Below are positions 5,269 to 6,247 of a stretch of 6,247 nucleotides of DNA, piece by piece. The stretch is from Pseudomonadota bacterium. Its GTDB lineage: Bacteria > Desulfobacterota > JADFVX01. The notes below the pieces were generated by a model, which was not told the origin of the DNA, did not search any database, and worked only from the letters and a program-made list of their open reading frames with translations. A program made the position numbers and the translations under genes. How positions within the stretch are numbered: position 1 is the first letter of the stretch; each line of letters starts with the position of its first letter. The stretch is taken from the NCBI GenBank assembly GCA_015222555.1, contig JADFVM010000139.1, positions 1-6,247 of the forward strand, written 5' to 3'.

Positions 5269-6247
5269 TTATTTCCCTTCTTCATAAACCAGGGTAATGA
5301 TTGTTACTTCCGGCGGTGACAGAAACCGTATGGGCGGTCCCCATGTTCCAGTGCCACGGCTTGTATAGATTTTCGATCCCTTCTCCAACAGGTATAATCC
5401 GGCAAGTTTCTCATAGGAGAATTTTACCAGCAGTGTGAAGGGAAAAATCTGTCCATTATGAGTATGGCCTGAAAGCTGAAGATCGAAAAGGCCGATCGCT
5501 TTTTCATCGACCTCCGGCCGGTGTTTTAATAACAGGGTAAATTTATCACGGGGAAGGGTGGAAAGCAATTCCCCTTCGTCAACTATTTTGGACTGTCCGG
5601 AAGGTATGCCGGCAGAATCATCGACACCGGCAATGTTTAATATCCCTGACACCGTTGCACCGGCACCTCTAAGGACAACAAATCCGGCCTTTTTTGTGAA
5701 GTCAAGGGCATGGCCGAGGCCAGCATAAAACTCATGATTGCCAGTGACGGCATATTTGCCATAAACCGTTTCAATGCTTGATATAAGGCTGGAAAGCCCG
5801 TCTACATCCGCCATCATTCCATCCACAAGGTCACCTGTTGAAATAAGTATATCCGGTTTCTCTCTCTTGATGATTTCAACAATTTTATTTATGCGCTTCT
5901 CACGGACAATCAATCCTACATGAACATCGGAGATCTGGACGATTTTAAGCTGCCCCATCTCTTTTGGGATCTTGTTTGTTTTAATGGTAAGTCTTTCAGC
6001 CTTGATATTCTTTGCTTCAAAATAGCCATAAAAACAGATCAACAGGGACAGGATGAAGGTGGCATAGAATGTAATCCGGGGGGCTGGAATAAAGGCGGTG
6101 AGATCTTTCTTCGCAAGAGGTGCCGTTATATGAATAAGGAGTCGATAGAGATCGGTGGCAAAAGCGATAGAGATAAATATAACAAGCAGCCCCATCCATA
6201 CATAGCCAACATAGGCAAGCATTCTTGCTGACAGCTCATGGTCGGCC
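5269..6247 (-). CDS. Membrane-anchored calcineurin-like metallophosphoesterase (5' end outside window)
   Basis: The metal-binding motifs of the calcineurin-like superfamily are complete. Counting from the Met at 6222 they are SDVHVG (98-103; Asp99, His101), TGDLVDG (129-135; Asp131), GNHEFY (161-166), KHRPE (233-237; His234) and GHTHNGQ (252-258). Two hydrophobic segments (about 5-30 and 50-69) precede the catalytic domain, which places the enzyme at the inner membrane. Relatives such as YaeI act on phosphodiesters of lipid-like substrates, but this protein's substrate is not evident. The frame stays open past that Met to the edge of the window (ADHELSARMLAYVGYVWMG). The residues around it look like the interior of a longer N-terminal membrane region, so I treat the gene as partial and the Met as internal. 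The direction and 200-base gap before deoC give no clear operon link. Confidence 0.85.
   Translation of the reverse strand, partial: ADHELSARMLAYVGYVWMGLLVIFISIAFATDLYRLLIHITAPLAKKDLTAFIPAPRITFYATFILSLLICFYGYFEAKNIKAERLTIKTNKIPKEMGQLKIVQISDVHVGLIVREKRINKIVEIIKREKPDILISTGDLVDGMMADVDGLSSLISSIETVYGKYAVTGNHEFYAGLGHALDFTKKAGFVVLRGAGATVSGILNIAGVDDSAGIPSGQSKIVDEGELLSTLPRDKFTLLLKHRPEVDEKAIGLFDLQLSGHTHNGQIFPFTLLVKFSYEKLAGLYLLEKGSKIYTSRGTGTWGPPIRFLSPPEVTIITLVYEEGK

Noticed and set aside
5920..6231. Plus-strand open frame of 103 codons
   Set aside because: It is antisense to the phosphoesterase gene and has no motif.

Overview
The window splits into two halves of different character. The base composition, the housekeeping genes and the REP-like sequences fit a Gram-negative environmental bacterium, perhaps Desulfobacterota/deltaproteobacterial. 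That placement is an impression, because there is no rRNA or marker gene to fix it.

Left half (about 1-2250) is accessory, decaying DNA. A 139-bp non-autonomous inverted-repeat element (87-225) sits inside a REP-like sequence, and a near-identical uninterrupted copy of that sequence lies at 414-440. The second copy breaks a DUF3800-type gene (262-483). Next is a frameshifted gene (536-1200) whose two reading frames join into one protein with a cysteine-peptidase-like CAHAACWM motif. It ends abruptly in a different REP-like sequence. An intact-looking two-gene cassette follows: a 64-residue DUF5678-like protein (1264-1458) whose stop codon overlaps the start of a retropepsin-like aspartic protease (1458-1889). 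Behind it, on the opposite strand, is the frameshifted remnant of a small protein (1902-2098).

Right half (2254-6247) is ordinary, dense coding. A class I SAM-dependent O-methyltransferase (2254-3267, +) converges on a minus-strand group: a membrane-anchored metallophosphoesterase (5269 to beyond the window edge), deoC (deoxyribose-phosphate aldolase) and prmC (release-factor glutamine methyltransferase). A nested hairpin separates the convergent genes. A G/C-rich hairpin repeat separates deoC from the phosphoesterase gene.

The most interesting items are the translationally coupled DUF5678-like/retropepsin-like pair, the small mobile element with its empty-site paralogue in the same window, and the way REP-like sequences both cut genes and bring TTGAC(A/T) boxes in front of the next gene. 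No RNA gene, CRISPR array or complete transposase was seen.
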